In this document: piece after piece, positions 27,901 to 36,042 of the stretch | Layout: each line of letters starts with the position of its first letter | How positions within the stretch are numbered: position 1 is the first letter of the stretch | DNA from: Pseudomonas sp. SDI | GTDB taxonomy: Bacteria; Pseudomonadota; Gammaproteobacteria; Pseudomonadales; Pseudomonadaceae | DNA length: 64,000 bases | Direction of reading: 5' to 3' | NCBI RefSeq assembly: GCF_003105155.1 | Contig: NZ_QETK01000006.1 | Coordinates: 1-64,000 of the forward strand | The notes under the pieces: model-generated | Databases searched by the model: none | What the model was told of the DNA's origin: nothing | The model's input: only the letters and a program-made list of their open reading frames with translations | Position numbers and translations under genes: made by a program

Positions 27901-27991
27901 GATCATGGGCGGCTTGATCGTGGCGACGGCGCTGACGCTGCTGTTCTTGCCGGCGCTGTATGCGGCCTGGTTCAGGGTGAAGAAAGAGTGA
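24926..27991 (+). CDS. RND efflux pump, MexK-like
   Basis: A 1021-residue inner-membrane proton/drug antiporter of the AcrB/MexK class. TM1 is at residues 12-30 and the large periplasmic loop follows, with TM2-6 from about 335 (QVLVEALAIVLLVSFFSLGMR); TM4 holds the proton-relay acid pair (GLLVDDAIIAVE). A second half begins near 525, with the last TM group GMIMRNSVILVDQIEQD and PMAVAIMGG. It forms a tripartite complex with the adaptor and an outer-membrane channel encoded elsewhere. Substrates are inferred only by analogy with MexJK. Confidence 0.93.
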   Translation: MGFNLSAWALRNRQIVLFLMILLAVVGALSYTKLGQSEDPPFTFKAMVIRVNWPGASAEEVSRQVTERIEKKLMETGEYERIVSFSRPGESQVTFMARDSLHSKDIPELWYQIRKKVADIRHTLPPGVQGPFFNDEFGTTFGNIYALTGAGFDYAVLKDYADRIQIQLQRVKDVGKVELIGLQDEKIWIELSNLKLATLGLPLAAVQKALEEQNAVSTAGFFETPSERLQLRVSGRFETVEQIEQFPIRVGDRTFHIGDVAKVYRGFNDPPAPRMRFMGEDAIGLAVSMKPGGDILVLGKALETEFARVGHNLPAGMELRKVSDQPAAVKTGVGEFVQVLVEALAIVLLVSFFSLGMRTGLVVALAIPLVLAMTFATMYYLGIGLHKISLGALVLALGLLVDDAIIAVEMMAIKMEQGFDRFKAASYAWTSTAFPMLTGTLITAAGFLPIATAQSGTGEYTRSIFQVVTIALLASWIAAVVFVPYLGERLLPDLAKLHAQKHGSHDGAPDPYSTPFYQRVRRLVGWCVERRKTVIVLTLALFIGSIALFRFVPQQFFPASGRLELMVDLKLAEGASLSNTAEQVKRLEALLKERAGIDNYVAYVGTGSPRFYLPLDQQLPAASFAQFVVLAKSIEEREALRSWLIGTLNEQFPTLRSRVTRLENGPPVGYPVQFRVTGEHIEQVRALARKVAAKVRENPHVANVHLDWEEPSKVVYLNIDQERARALGVSTANLSSFLQSSLTGSSVSQYREDNELIEILLRGTPKERTELSALPSLAVPTDNGQSVALAQIATLEYGFEEGIIWHRNRLPNVTVRADIYGKEQPATLVQQILPTLEPVRAELPEGYLLEVGGTVEDATRGQKSVNAGVPLFIVVVLTLLMLQLRSFSRTVMVFLTAPLGLIGVTLFLLVFRQPFGFVAMLGTIALSGMIMRNSVILVDQIEQDIAAGLDRWQAIIEATVRRFRPIVLTALAAVLAMIPLSRSVFFGPMAVAIMGGLIVATALTLLFLPALYAAWFRVKKE

Positions 27992-28000
27992 GATGGGTTT

Positions 28001-28028
28001 GCCGGCCTCATTGCGCAATGAGGTCGGC
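28001..28028 (+). terminator. Hairpin after the pump operon
   Basis: A 28-bp near-perfect palindrome (GCCGGCCTCATTGC, GCAATGAGGTCGGC) ten bases after the pump stop codon, with one mismatched pair and no T-run. Probable terminator or mRNA 3'-end hairpin. Confidence 0.55.
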
Positions 28029-28118
28029 AGGCGCGTGACCTGTCATTTATGCCAGTAGCGCTATCCGATCAGCTCGATACAGTGCTTGGCAAACCCCGTC
28101 GCCATGAGGTGAGCCAGC

Positions 28119-29171
28119 ATGAGCAAACGATTCTGTTCCTACACCTATGATTCGATCGATCGCGTGGCAGAACAAACGTTGCCCTTGAACTCGCCACTGC
28201 TGAAGTTCTATCAGGATGCGCGCTTGGGCACTGAGTTAGAAGCGGGGCGGCAGCGTCGCTTTTTCCATGGCGAAGGGCTGACCCTGGCGCACCGCGAGCA
28301 ATATGGCGAACGTCTGGATACAGCCTTGCTGGCCGCCGTCACGCACGGTACGCCGACGGTGTTGCTGACGAAAACCGGCCTGTATCCACAGGTCTTTTCC
28401 CCGTATGGCGTGCCCGGCCCACTGTTCAGTCGCGCGGGTTTCAACGGCGAGCAGCCCGACCCGGTAACTGGCCATTATCCGCTGGGTAATGGCTACCGGT
28501 GTTTCAATCCGATGCTTATGCGCTTCAACAGCCCGGACAGCTGGAGCCCCTTTGGCAAGGGGGGGATGAATGCCTATGCGTATGGGCGCGGCGATCCGGT
28601 CAATTACGCTGACCCGTCAGGGCACTCGCCGGTTGGCAAATTTGTTGGCAAGTACCTTAGGGAAATTGTTTCTAGAACAATAAAAAAGTCAGGTTCAGGC
28701 AAGGTAAAAAAACAGGAAGTCAGATGGCGCAAGCTCAATGAGCCAGCTTCTTTGAAAGTGCAGAGTGCACAGAAGTTGCAGGGCACACAGTTCGAGGAAC
28801 TGCGTAATGATTTCCCGGCGCTTTCTTCTTCTGCCAGAAAGCTGGTGCCGAGCGAGAGAGTTTATCCATTCCTCACCGGCCCGCAGGTCAACAATTATCC
28901 GCGATCCCTGCCGTCCATTCCGCCCCACGAGCTGGTTAAGCTGGCGGCGGATCAGCCGTTCGACATAACGGACTTTGCTTCGTTTCACGCCGCTTCGAAA
29001 AACTACAAGTCCGAGATCTTCTTCGATGGGGTTTTCGGTGTGGACACGTTCTCACGGCTAAAAGCAGGAACGAATCTCACGCTTGCCCAGCGAAATACCC
29101 GGCTGCAAATGCAGATGGATATCGAGAGTGCCCGGATCCGCGATGCACTGCCCCCGCCGGCGATGCCATAG
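28119..29171 (+). CDS. Orphan RHS-core protein with variable C-terminal tip
   Basis: A 350-residue protein. Residues 1-105 look like a degenerate end of an RHS/YD-repeat shell (MSKRFCSYTYDSIDRVAEQT, then YSPYGV-like FSPYGVPG). Residues 107-169 are the RHS-associated core (FNGEQPDPVTGHYPLGNGYR and SPFGKGGMNAYAYGRGDPVN, ending DPSGH), where full-length Rhs proteins cleave before a toxin tip. Residues 170-350 are a Lys-rich unrelated C-terminus with AT-rich codons, as expected for an exchangeable toxin tip; no known toxin motif was recognised. GAGGTGA lies 6 bases before the ATG. No immunity gene follows: the next gene is DUF4197 on the other strand. Confidence 0.85.
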   Translation: MSKRFCSYTYDSIDRVAEQTLPLNSPLLKFYQDARLGTELEAGRQRRFFHGEGLTLAHREQYGERLDTALLAAVTHGTPTVLLTKTGLYPQVFSPYGVPGPLFSRAGFNGEQPDPVTGHYPLGNGYRCFNPMLMRFNSPDSWSPFGKGGMNAYAYGRGDPVNYADPSGHSPVGKFVGKYLREIVSRTIKKSGSGKVKKQEVRWRKLNEPASLKVQSAQKLQGTQFEELRNDFPALSSSARKLVPSERVYPFLTGPQVNNYPRSLPSIPPHELVKLAADQPFDITDFASFHAASKNYKSEIFFDGVFGVDTFSRLKAGTNLTLAQRNTRLQMQMDIESARIRDALPPPAMP

Positions 29172-29202
29172 CATCAATGATTACATTGCGCAGGGTTTGC
29201 CG

Positions 29203-29234
29203 GACGCCTCGCGGGACAAGCCCCGCGAGGCGTC
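29203..29234. terminator. Hairpin between the RHS gene and the DUF4197 gene
   Basis: A 13-bp perfect stem (GACGCCTCGCGGG 29203-29215, CCCGCGAGGCGTC 29222-29234) with loop acaagc. It lies between convergent genes and has the gcggg-acaag-cccgc style of Pseudomonas REP elements; it probably ends both transcripts. Confidence 0.65.
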
Positions 29235-29243
29235 ATCAGGCGT

Positions 29244-29933
29244 TTACAGTGCGCCAAATACCTTCTTGGCCAGGCTGGTAGCTGCCGCAGCCGGGTTCTC
29301 GCGAATTGCCGCTTCCTGCTTGCCGATCATCTCGAACAGGCCATTGAGCGCCTGCTCGGTCACGTAACCCTCGACGTTGGCATTCTTCGCATCCAGCACC
29401 CCGAGGCTCGCCGCTTGACCGGCAAAGCTGTTGTACTGCTGGGCCAGGCCGACCTTGTCGGTGGCCTGCTTGACGATCGGCAGGAACTTCGCCCGAATCT
29501 GCTCACGGCTGGACTTGCTCAGGTACGCCGTCGCCGACTCGTTGCCGCCGCTGAGAATGCCCTTGGCATCTTCCACCGTCATCTTTTTCACCGCATCCAC
29601 CAGCAACGCCTGCGCCTGCGGCACTGCCGCCTCCGCCGCCTGGTTCATGCTGGCTTCAAGCTGCTCGACCTGAGCGCCCATGCCGAACTTCTTCATGGCC
29701 TTGGCCGCCTTGCCGAGGTTACCTGGCAACTCGATCCGCACATCCGGGTTGGCACTGAAACCACCTGGCACACCCAATTGCTTAACGGCAATTTGCGCGC
29801 CTTGGGTCAGCGCGTCTTTCAAACCGCCGGTGGCATCTTTTTGCGACAAATCGCTGAGCGACAGTGCCAGGGCGCTGGCCGACAGCAGCAGGCCGGCACA
29901 CAGGCCGGTGAAGGTTAGAGCGGGACGAAACAT
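29244..29933 (-). CDS. DUF4197 periplasmic protein
   Basis: A 229-residue protein with a cleavable signal peptide (LTFTGLCAGLLLSASALA). The rest is a helical DUF4197 domain (GLKDALTQGAQIAVKQLG, then VEDAKGILSGGNESATAYL). ATG at 29933 has AAGGAAG just upstream. The family is widespread in Gram-negatives, but its function is not established. It lies 33 bp after the YbaY-like lipoprotein gene on the same strand and may be co-transcribed with it. Confidence 0.85.
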   Translation of the reverse strand: MFRPALTFTGLCAGLLLSASALALSLSDLSQKDATGGLKDALTQGAQIAVKQLGVPGGFSANPDVRIELPGNLGKAAKAMKKFGMGAQVEQLEASMNQAAEAAVPQAQALLVDAVKKMTVEDAKGILSGGNESATAYLSKSSREQIRAKFLPIVKQATDKVGLAQQYNSFAGQAASLGVLDAKNANVEGYVTEQALNGLFEMIGKQEAAIRENPAAAATSLAKKVFGAL

Positions 29934-29966
29934 GGCAGCTTCCTTATCGGGAGTGAAGGCAAACAA

Positions 29967-30374
29967 TCAACGAACGGCGTCGACCTTGATCCGCAGCGGT
30001 TGAACATCGCTGCCATCGAGCTGTACACCGTGGTGTTCGGTGTTGATGAACAGCAGTTTGCCGTCCAGCTCGATGCGCGCGCTCACCGCATAACGGTGGC
30101 CCGGCTTGATTTGCGCCGGGTCGTAGGCAAGGTGGAAGGCCAGCGGCACCTGGCCTTTGACCGGGCCGTTCTGGCTGGCCAGGGTCACCGCCGGGGCGTC
30201 CATCAGCGAGACGTCCTGCAGGCTTACGCTGAGCGTCGCCGACGGCGGCAGGGCAATGCGTTGCAGGTAGAACACTTCACCGTCGAGGCTGGCCTTGGGC
30301 GGAGCAGCGGTGGTGCAGGCAGCCAGCAGGGCGCCCAGCACGGAACCGCAAATGGCCAGGGTCAATTTCTTCAT
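29967..30374 (-). CDS. YbaY-like lipoprotein
   Basis: A 135-residue lipoprotein with lipobox LLAAC (Cys 20) and a beta-sandwich domain of the YbaY type (LDGEVFYLQRIALPPSATL, then VKGQVPLAFHLAYDPAQI). ATG at 30374 is preceded by AAGGAGA. YbaY-type domains are found in envelope lipoproteins and beside META or HslJ-like proteins; the role is unclear. It lies 82 bp downstream of plsB. Confidence 0.8.
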   Translation of the reverse strand: MKKLTLAICGSVLGALLAACTTAAPPKASLDGEVFYLQRIALPPSATLSVSLQDVSLMDAPAVTLASQNGPVKGQVPLAFHLAYDPAQIKPGHRYAVSARIELDGKLLFINTEHHGVQLDGSDVQPLRIKVDAVR

Positions 30375-30456
30375 TACGTTCTCCTTAACACGAGCGCCGC
30401 CAGGACGACGCCCGTTTTCACATGAGCAGTGGGTAGTGGGTAAAGGCCAGTATGGC

Positions 30457-32943
30457 CTATGCGGGCGTATCGCCATGCTCGTCGTTGCGGTGCAGCGCCA
30501 CCTGCCGGATCGACAGGCGCACCTCCGCCGAGAGCACGCGCTTGGCCGCGCCTTCGGCCAGCTCGCTGAGCTTTTCATGGTAGCCGAGCTTGCCGGCCGC
30601 ATCCGGGCGCAGGACGCCCTGCTCGATCTGGGTCTGGATGAAATGACGGAACAGGCTCTTGTCGAAGAATTCCGGTGCATTCAGCCCATGCAGGATCGAC
30701 AGGCGCTGGGCCATGACCACGCAGAGGTCTTCCAGCTCTTCGGCGCTCAGCGTGTGCTGGCCGCTGTTGAGCAGCAAGGCAGTGGCCATGTAGAAACGCT
30801 GCAGGGTCTGGGTAATGGCGCGGGCCAGCAGGGTCAGCAGCACGAACTGCCGCGAGCTCGGTGCCGGGCGCAGGTACACGCCGTTCTCGAAACGCAGCAG
30901 GCCTTGTTCGACGAAGGCCTCCAGCCACTGGTCGATGACCCCGTCGAGGTCTTCCGGCGCCCAACGCAGGAACAGCTCCGATTGCAGGTACGGGTACAGC
31001 GCGCGGGTGTATTGCAGGATCTGTTCGCGGCTCATCCGCGAGCTGCTCTGGAAGAAGCTCGCCAGCAACGCCGGCAGGGCGAAGATGTGCAGGACGTTGT
31101 TGCGGTAATAGGTCATCAGGACCGCATTCTGCTCGTCCAGGTAGAGGATCCGCCCGAGGGCGTCCTGTTGCTCGGCGAGCAGGTCCATGCCGCGCACGTG
31201 GCTGATCAGCGCCAGGCCGTCGCCCTCGGGCAGGGTGGTGTGCGGCGAGTACGGCACCTTGCGCAGCAGCGCCAGGTACAGGTTCAGCACCCGCGCCAGG
31301 GCGCGTTCGTCGAGGGCCAGGCGGGTGGTCGAGAGCAGCGCCAGGGCCACCAGGTTGACCGGGTTGATCGCGGCCGCCTCGTTGAGGTGCTGGGCCACCT
31401 TTTCGCCCAGGCGCGAGGTGGTTTCGTTGAGCCAGGCCGGGCGGTACTGCGCGCCATGCTCCTGCTCGCGCCAGCCAGGTTGCTGCTGGTCGAGGAACTG
31501 GCCGAGACGGATCGGCTCGCCGAAGTTCACCGCGACCTGGCCGAAGCGCTGCTTGAGCGCACCGATGACCTTGAAGATGTCGAAGATCGACTCCTTCTTC
31601 TTGCTGGCGCCGCGCAGTTCGCCGAGGTAGGTACGGCCTTCGAGCACGCGCTCATAGCCGATGTACACCGGCACGAAGACGATCGGCGTACGCGAGGAGC
31701 GCAGGTAGCTGCGCAGGGTGATCGCGAGCATGCCGGTTTTCGGTTGCAGCATGCGCCCGGTGCGCGAACGCCCGCCCTCGACGAAGTACTCCACCGGGAA
31801 ACCCTTGGTGAACAGCGTGTGCAGGTATTCGTTGAACACCGCGGTGTACAGCGGGTTGCCCTTGAACGTGCGGCGCATGAAAAACGCCCCGCCACGGCGC
31901 AGCAGGCCGCCGATCACCGGCATGTTGAGGTTGATCCCGGCGGCGATGTGCGGCGGGGTCAGGCCGTTGCGGAACAGCAGGTAGGACAGCAGCAGGTAAT
32001 CGATGTGGCTGCGGTGGCACGGCACATAGATCACCTCGTGCCCGGGGGCGATGGCCTGCACGTGCTCGATGTGGTTGACCTTGATGCCGTCGTAGATCTT
32101 GTTCCAGAACCAGCTCAGCACCACTTCGAGGAAGCGGATGGCGGTGTAGGTGTAGTCCGAGGCGATCTCGTTGCCATAGCGCAGCGCGGTGGCTTCGGCC
32201 TTGGCCAGCGGGATCTTCTCGCGTTCGGCCTCGTCGGCAATCGCCTGGCGCACCAGTGGGTCGTGGACCAGGCCCTTGACCAGGTTGCGTCGGTGCGAGA
32301 TGTCCGGGCCGATCACGGCGGTTTTCAGGTTGCGAAAGTGTACCCGCAGCAGGCGCTGGGCCATGCGCACGGTGCGTTCATGCCCCTTGTTGTGATCGAC
32401 CAGCTCGCGCAGGTGAATCGGCGCCGAGAACTGCACGCGGGTCTTGCGCCCCAGCATCAGGATGGTCAGCAGCCGACGCAGGCGCCCGGTGACCGCCCAA
32501 CTGTCGGCAAACAGCAGCTTCCACGGGCTCGATTCGCTGGCTGGCGACTGGCCCCAGAACACGCTCACGGGGATGATCTGCGCATCCTGCTCCGGGTGCT
32601 GGCTGACTGCGTTGACCAGCCGCGCCAGGCTTGGCGGTGCGCCGCGCTTGTCCTGGCGGCCGAACCAGTCGGGTTCGGGGGTCAGGTAGAAGAACGCGGC
32701 CGGCTCCATCAGTGTGCCGACGGAAACGGGCAGTACCGGACGTGGCAGCCCTGCCTTGGTGCACTCACGGTCGAGGACTGCCAGGTCGGTGAGCGACGGC
32801 GATTGCAGGGCGTAGAACACCGGCCGGCTACGGTCCAGGTTCAGGGTGAAGGACGACTGGTTAATGGTCTCGGAGCGAACCCACAGGTACAACAGGCGGC
32901 GCAGGCCGCCGAAAATCAGGCGGCGCAGAGGTGAACGGGTCAT
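30457..32943 (-). CDS. plsB: Glycerol-3-phosphate 1-O-acyltransferase
   Basis: An 828-residue inner-membrane-associated enzyme that acylates sn-glycerol-3-phosphate at position 1 with acyl-ACP or acyl-CoA, the first step of phospholipid synthesis. Acyltransferase motifs are intact: block I HRSHID (HxxxxD, about 308), block [17 protein letters not shown] and block [21 protein letters not shown]. Length matches PlsB of gammaproteobacteria. The gene is transcribed away from the cold-shock gene across a 223-bp gap. Confidence 0.96.
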   Translation of the reverse strand: MTRSPLRRLIFGGLRRLLYLWVRSETINQSSFTLNLDRSRPVFYALQSPSLTDLAVLDRECTKAGLPRPVLPVSVGTLMEPAAFFYLTPEPDWFGRQDKRGAPPSLARLVNAVSQHPEQDAQIIPVSVFWGQSPASESSPWKLLFADSWAVTGRLRRLLTILMLGRKTRVQFSAPIHLRELVDHNKGHERTVRMAQRLLRVHFRNLKTAVIGPDISHRRNLVKGLVHDPLVRQAIADEAEREKIPLAKAEATALRYGNEIASDYTYTAIRFLEVVLSWFWNKIYDGIKVNHIEHVQAIAPGHEVIYVPCHRSHIDYLLLSYLLFRNGLTPPHIAAGINLNMPVIGGLLRRGGAFFMRRTFKGNPLYTAVFNEYLHTLFTKGFPVEYFVEGGRSRTGRMLQPKTGMLAITLRSYLRSSRTPIVFVPVYIGYERVLEGRTYLGELRGASKKKESIFDIFKVIGALKQRFGQVAVNFGEPIRLGQFLDQQQPGWREQEHGAQYRPAWLNETTSRLGEKVAQHLNEAAAINPVNLVALALLSTTRLALDERALARVLNLYLALLRKVPYSPHTTLPEGDGLALISHVRGMDLLAEQQDALGRILYLDEQNAVLMTYYRNNVLHIFALPALLASFFQSSSRMSREQILQYTRALYPYLQSELFLRWAPEDLDGVIDQWLEAFVEQGLLRFENGVYLRPAPSSRQFVLLTLLARAITQTLQRFYMATALLLNSGQHTLSAEELEDLCVVMAQRLSILHGLNAPEFFDKSLFRHFIQTQIEQGVLRPDAAGKLGYHEKLSELAEGAAKRVLSAEVRLSIRQVALHRNDEHGDTPA

Positions 32944-33057
32944 ACAGTGTGTGCTCTGGATAATAAATTCGAGTACTTGCTCGGTAGGTTAGTGTGCCGT
33001 ATCCGCGCAAGTTCAGCAAAAACCGGCCCGGTCATAAAAAATATTTCCTGGCTGTCT

Positions 33058-33166
33058 TATACTCGGTCCGCCACTTGCAGGCGTATTCGGCAAGCGGCGT
33101 AAACGGAGGGCCGGAGTGCCCTGCGTGAACAAGGCGATTCCAAAATAAAAACCCGGAGTAGTTCAG
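33058..33166 (+). promoter_or_regulatory. -10 element and long leader of the cold-shock gene
   Basis: TATACT at 33058-33063 is a good -10 sequence; no matching -35 is evident. Transcription from it would give a 5' leader of about 95-100 nt, typical of cold-shock mRNAs that fold differently at low temperature. CGGAG at 33154-33158 is the likely ribosome site. The upstream part of the plsB gap holds no gene. Confidence 0.45.
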
Positions 33167-33376
33167 ATGTCGTCTCGTGAGACTGGAAGTGTTAAGTGGT
33201 TCAATGACGCCAAAGGTTATGGCTTCATTCAACGTGAAGGCGGGGCGGATGTCTTCGTTCACTACCGCGCGATCCGCGGTGAGGGGCATCGCACCCTGAT
33301 CGAAGGGCAACAGGTCGAATACAACCTCACCCAGGGCCAAAAAGGCCTGCAGGCTGAAGACGTTGTAGGGCTCTAA
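33167..33376 (+). CDS. Cold-shock domain protein, CspA family
   Basis: A 69-residue single OB-fold nucleic-acid-binding protein. RNP1 (GYGFIQR) and RNP2 (DVFVHY) are present, and the core KWFNDAKG is typical. Such proteins act as RNA chaperones and antiterminators. The usual phenylalanine-rich surface is present but the second half has [11 protein letters not shown], a CspA-family variant seen in Pseudomonas. Whether it is cold-induced cannot be told from sequence. An inverted-repeat element follows immediately after the stop codon. Confidence 0.93.
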   Translation: MSSRETGSVKWFNDAKGYGFIQREGGADVFVHYRAIRGEGHRTLIEGQQVEYNLTQGQKGLQAEDVVGL

Positions 33377-33377
33377 A

Positions 33378-33459
33378 GCTGCAAGCTTGAAGCTTCAAGC
33401 TGCAAGAAGACCGTGCGCTCTTGCAGTTTGAAGCTAGCAACCTCCTTGTAGCTTGCAGC
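33378..33459. repeat. Inverted-repeat element downstream of the cold-shock gene
   Basis: Outer arms gctgcaagct (33378-33387) and agcttgcagc (33450-33459) enclose a perfect 16-bp palindrome GCTTGAAGCTTCAAGC (33385-33400) and a further gcaagaag/ctcttgc pair. This agcttgcagc / aagcttcaag type of mosaic recurs in Pseudomonas intergenic regions. It lies between convergent genes and may serve as terminator. Confidence 0.75.
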
Positions 33460-33462
33460 GGC

Positions 33463-33840
33463 TTAGTGCGTACGCCAGGTGATTTCTTCCTCACCGTCGG
33501 CGCTGATGCGGATCCAGCGATCGGCATCGTCTTCACCTTCTTCCTCGACCCAGGTGCCTGGTGCGCAACGCACTTCGACGTTGAGCGCAGCAAAGGCCGC
33601 GCGGGCGCAGGCGATGTCGTCGTCCCACGGGGTCTTGTCACTTTCCAGGTACAGGCTGTTCCATTTCCCTACAGCTTTCGGTAACCAGGTAACAGCAATG
33701 CCGCCGGCAAGGCACTTCCAGGTCTGGCCCTTCTGTGTCCATTCGCTGCACGGACCGAGGGCGGCACCGAGCCAGGTGGCGATCTGCTTATGATCGACGT
33801 CGGCGTCCTTCAGGTAGATCTCGATATCGGGTTGGCGCAT
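33463..33840 (-). CDS. Conserved hypothetical protein, 125 residues
   Basis: A 125-residue acidic cytoplasmic protein (MRQPDIEIYLKDADVDHKQI start) with conserved-looking Trp residues and a C-terminal Glu/Asp-rich stretch (WVEEEGEDDADRWIRIS). ATG at 33840 is chosen (GGAGAACCCC upstream); the frame extends further but without a better start. It lies 19 bp after rlmA on the same strand and so may be the last gene of a dapE-rlmA unit. No known domain recognised. Confidence 0.7.
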   Translation of the reverse strand: MRQPDIEIYLKDADVDHKQIATWLGAALGPCSEWTQKGQTWKCLAGGIAVTWLPKAVGKWNSLYLESDKTPWDDDIACARAAFAALNVEVRCAPGTWVEEEGEDDADRWIRISADGEEEITWRTH

Positions 33841-33859
33841 GGGGTTCTCCAGGTGCGGC

Positions 33860-34672
33860 TCAGTCTTGCAGCACAAAATAATCGTAACGCATCGATACGG
33901 TCACCTCGAAAGGCTCCGCCTGTTCGATGACGCACCTGCGTTTTTCCGCACTGGCGCGCCAGCCGTGCGGGGTCATCGCCAGCAGGTTGGCGCGGTCGAC
34001 CGGGGAGGCCAGGCTCAGGGCGAAGCTCAGGGTTTCGCTGTGCGCGTGGAGCATGCCCGCCGGGACCAGGGCCAGGTGTTTGTCGTCGGCGTAGTCGCGC
34101 ACTTCGTCGTAGAGCTGCTCGCGCAGTTCCATCAGATGGCCGCTGGTCGGTCCGACGCGCATCAGGCCGCCGCCGGTGCTGAGCAGGCGCTTGGCTTCCT
34201 GCCAGTCGAGCGGGCTGAAGACGCTGGCGAGGAACTGGCAACTGGCGTCGGCCAGCGGCACGCGGGCCATGCTCGCCACCAGCCAGCTCAGTGCCGGGTT
34301 GCGCCGGCAGGCACGCTTGACCGCCTCGCGGGAGATGTCCAGGGCATAGCCGTCGGCCTGCGGCAGGGCCTCGGCGATCTGCGCGGTGTAGTAACCCTCG
34401 CCGCAGCCAATGTCGAGCCAGCGGCCCGGCGCGCGCTCGGCCGCCAGTTCCGCCAGGCGCCGGGCCACCGGGGCATAATGCCCGGCATTGAGGAAGTCGC
34501 GGCGGGCCTCGACCATGGCCTGGTTGTCGCCGGGGTCGCGGCTGTTCTTGTGTTGCACTGGCAGCAGGTTCAGGTAACCCTGGCGGGCACGGTCGAAACG
34601 GTGCCCGGCGAGGCAGGCGACACCGTTATCGGCCGCGCTCAGCGCGGCGCTGCAGATCGGGCAGATGAGCAT
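33860..34672 (-). CDS. rlmA: RlmA-family 23S rRNA guanine methyltransferase
   Basis: A 270-residue methyltransferase of the RlmA (RrmA) family, which in E. coli methylates G745 of 23S rRNA at N1. The N-terminal zinc site is CPIC with a second CLAGH motif; the SAM-binding motif is DIGCGEGYYT. The segment QGYLNLLPVQHK is a family hallmark. Its start overlaps the dapE stop by one base (34672), so translation is coupled to dapE. Exact target base in Pseudomonas is inferred. Confidence 0.88.
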   Translation of the reverse strand: MLICPICSAALSAADNGVACLAGHRFDRARQGYLNLLPVQHKNSRDPGDNQAMVEARRDFLNAGHYAPVARRLAELAAERAPGRWLDIGCGEGYYTAQIAEALPQADGYALDISREAVKRACRRNPALSWLVASMARVPLADASCQFLASVFSPLDWQEAKRLLSTGGGLMRVGPTSGHLMELREQLYDEVRDYADDKHLALVPAGMLHAHSETLSFALSLASPVDRANLLAMTPHGWRASAEKRRCVIEQAEPFEVTVSMRYDYFVLQD

Positions 34673-35823
34673 CAGGCAAGCAGCCGGGTCAGGGTCTGGT
34701 AGTAGATCTCGGTCAGCACGTCGAGGTCGCTGGCCAGGATCCGCTCGTTGACCTGGTGAATGGTCGCGTTCACCGGGCCCAGCTCGACGACCTGGGTGCC
34801 GAGGGTGGCGATGAAGCGCCCGTCCGAGGTGCCACCACTGGTCGAGGCCTGGGTTTCGCGGCCGGTGACGGCTTTGATGCTGGCCGAGACGGCGTCCAGC
34901 AGGGCGCCCGGCTCGGTCAGGAACGGCAGGCCGGACAGCGCCCAGTCGATGCTCCAGTCCAACTGGTGCTTGTCGAGGATCGCCGCGACGCGGGCTTGCA
35001 GGCCTTCGACGGTGGATTCGGTGGAGAAGCGGAAGTTGAACAGCGCGGTCAGCTCGCCGGGTACCACGTTGGTGGCGCCGGTGCCGGCGTTCAGGTTGGA
35101 GATCTGGAAGCTGGTGGGCGGGAAGAACGCATTGCCTTCGTCCCAGTGTTCGGCTGCCAGCTCCGCCAGGGCCGGCGCGGCCAGGTGGATCGGGTTTTTC
35201 GCCAGGTGCGGGTAGGCCACGTGGCCTTGCTTGCCGCGAACCGTCAGCTTGGCGCCGAGCGAGCCGCGGCGGCCGTTCTTGACCACATCGCCGACCAGGG
35301 TGGTGCTCGACGGCTCACCGACGATGCACCAGTCCAGGCGCTCCTTGCGCGCTGCCAGGCGTTCGACCACGGCCTTGGTGCCGTGGTGGGCCGGGCCTTC
35401 TTCGTCGCTGGTGATCAGGAAGGCGACCTTGCCCTTGTGGTGCGGGTAGTCGGCGACGAAGCGCTCGGTGGCGACCACCATGGCCGCCAGACTGCCTTTC
35501 ATGTCGGCGGCACCACGCCCGCAGAGCATGCCGTCGGCGTCGATCAGCGCGTCGAACGGGTCGTTCTGCCAGGCGTGCACCGGGCCGGTGGGCACCACGT
35601 CGGTGTGCCCGGCGAAGCACAGTACCGGACCGTCCTGGGTACCGTGGGTGGCCCAGAAGTTGTCGACGTCTTCGATGCGCATCGGTTCGAGGCTGAAGCC
35701 AGCATCGCCCAGGCGCTGCATCATCTGTTTCTGGCAGTCGAAGTCGAGCGGGGTCACCGAAGGGCGGCGGATCAGGTCGCAGGCCAGTTCAAGGGTAGGC
35801 GAGAGGTCGGCTGGGGCCGTCAT
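34672..35823 (-). CDS. dapE: Succinyl-diaminopimelate desuccinylase
   Basis: A 383-residue M20-family zinc hydrolase that removes succinate from N-succinyl-LL-diaminopimelate in lysine and peptidoglycan precursor synthesis. Metal-binding and catalytic motifs: [20 protein letters not shown] and [11 protein letters not shown]. Length matches DapE. It is upstream of rlmA with a one-base overlap. dapD (42290) and dapC (46372) of the same pathway also lie in this window. Confidence 0.96.
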   Translation of the reverse strand: MTAPADLSPTLELACDLIRRPSVTPLDFDCQKQMMQRLGDAGFSLEPMRIEDVDNFWATHGTQDGPVLCFAGHTDVVPTGPVHAWQNDPFDALIDADGMLCGRGAADMKGSLAAMVVATERFVADYPHHKGKVAFLITSDEEGPAHHGTKAVVERLAARKERLDWCIVGEPSSTTLVGDVVKNGRRGSLGAKLTVRGKQGHVAYPHLAKNPIHLAAPALAELAAEHWDEGNAFFPPTSFQISNLNAGTGATNVVPGELTALFNFRFSTESTVEGLQARVAAILDKHQLDWSIDWALSGLPFLTEPGALLDAVSASIKAVTGRETQASTSGGTSDGRFIATLGTQVVELGPVNATIHQVNERILASDLDVLTEIYYQTLTRLLA

Positions 35824-35888
35824 GAAAGACTCCGGGGGACAAGGCTGGGGTACGGGTGAGGGGGCGTTATCTTATAGCAAAAAGTACC

Positions 35889-36018
35889 CTGTAGGCGCTG
35901 GCTTGCCTGCGATCTGCTGCGAAGCAGCAGCAAAAACAGCCAATTGGCAGTGCCAGAAACAACGTGGTTGCAGCTTTTACGAGCGCTTCGCACTCGCTCG
36001 CAGGCAAGCCAGCTACAG
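35889..36018. repeat. REP pair (BIME-like) between dapE and ndvB
   Basis: Two inverted copies of a REP-type unit: left arm 35889-35912 (ctgtaggcgctggcttgcct plus gcga) and right arm 35998-36018 (tcgcaggcaagccagctaca plus g). Between them is a small hairpin (ctgctgc gaa gcagcag, 35914-35930). A third partial copy (gccagcttgcctgcaac) follows at 36022-36038. This is the classic two-REP arrangement mobilised by RAYT transposases elsewhere in Pseudomonas genomes. Confidence 0.85.
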
Positions 36019-36042
36019 GGGCCAGCTTGCCTGCAACGGGGC

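Noticed and set aside
30295..32934. 879-codon plus-strand frame opposite plsB
   Set aside because: plsB motifs on the minus strand are unambiguous; the plus frame is Arg/Gln/His-rich without domains.
33378..33459. Possible CRISPR or tandem repeat
   Set aside because: The repeats are inverted and irregular with no spacers; they fit a REP-type mosaic.
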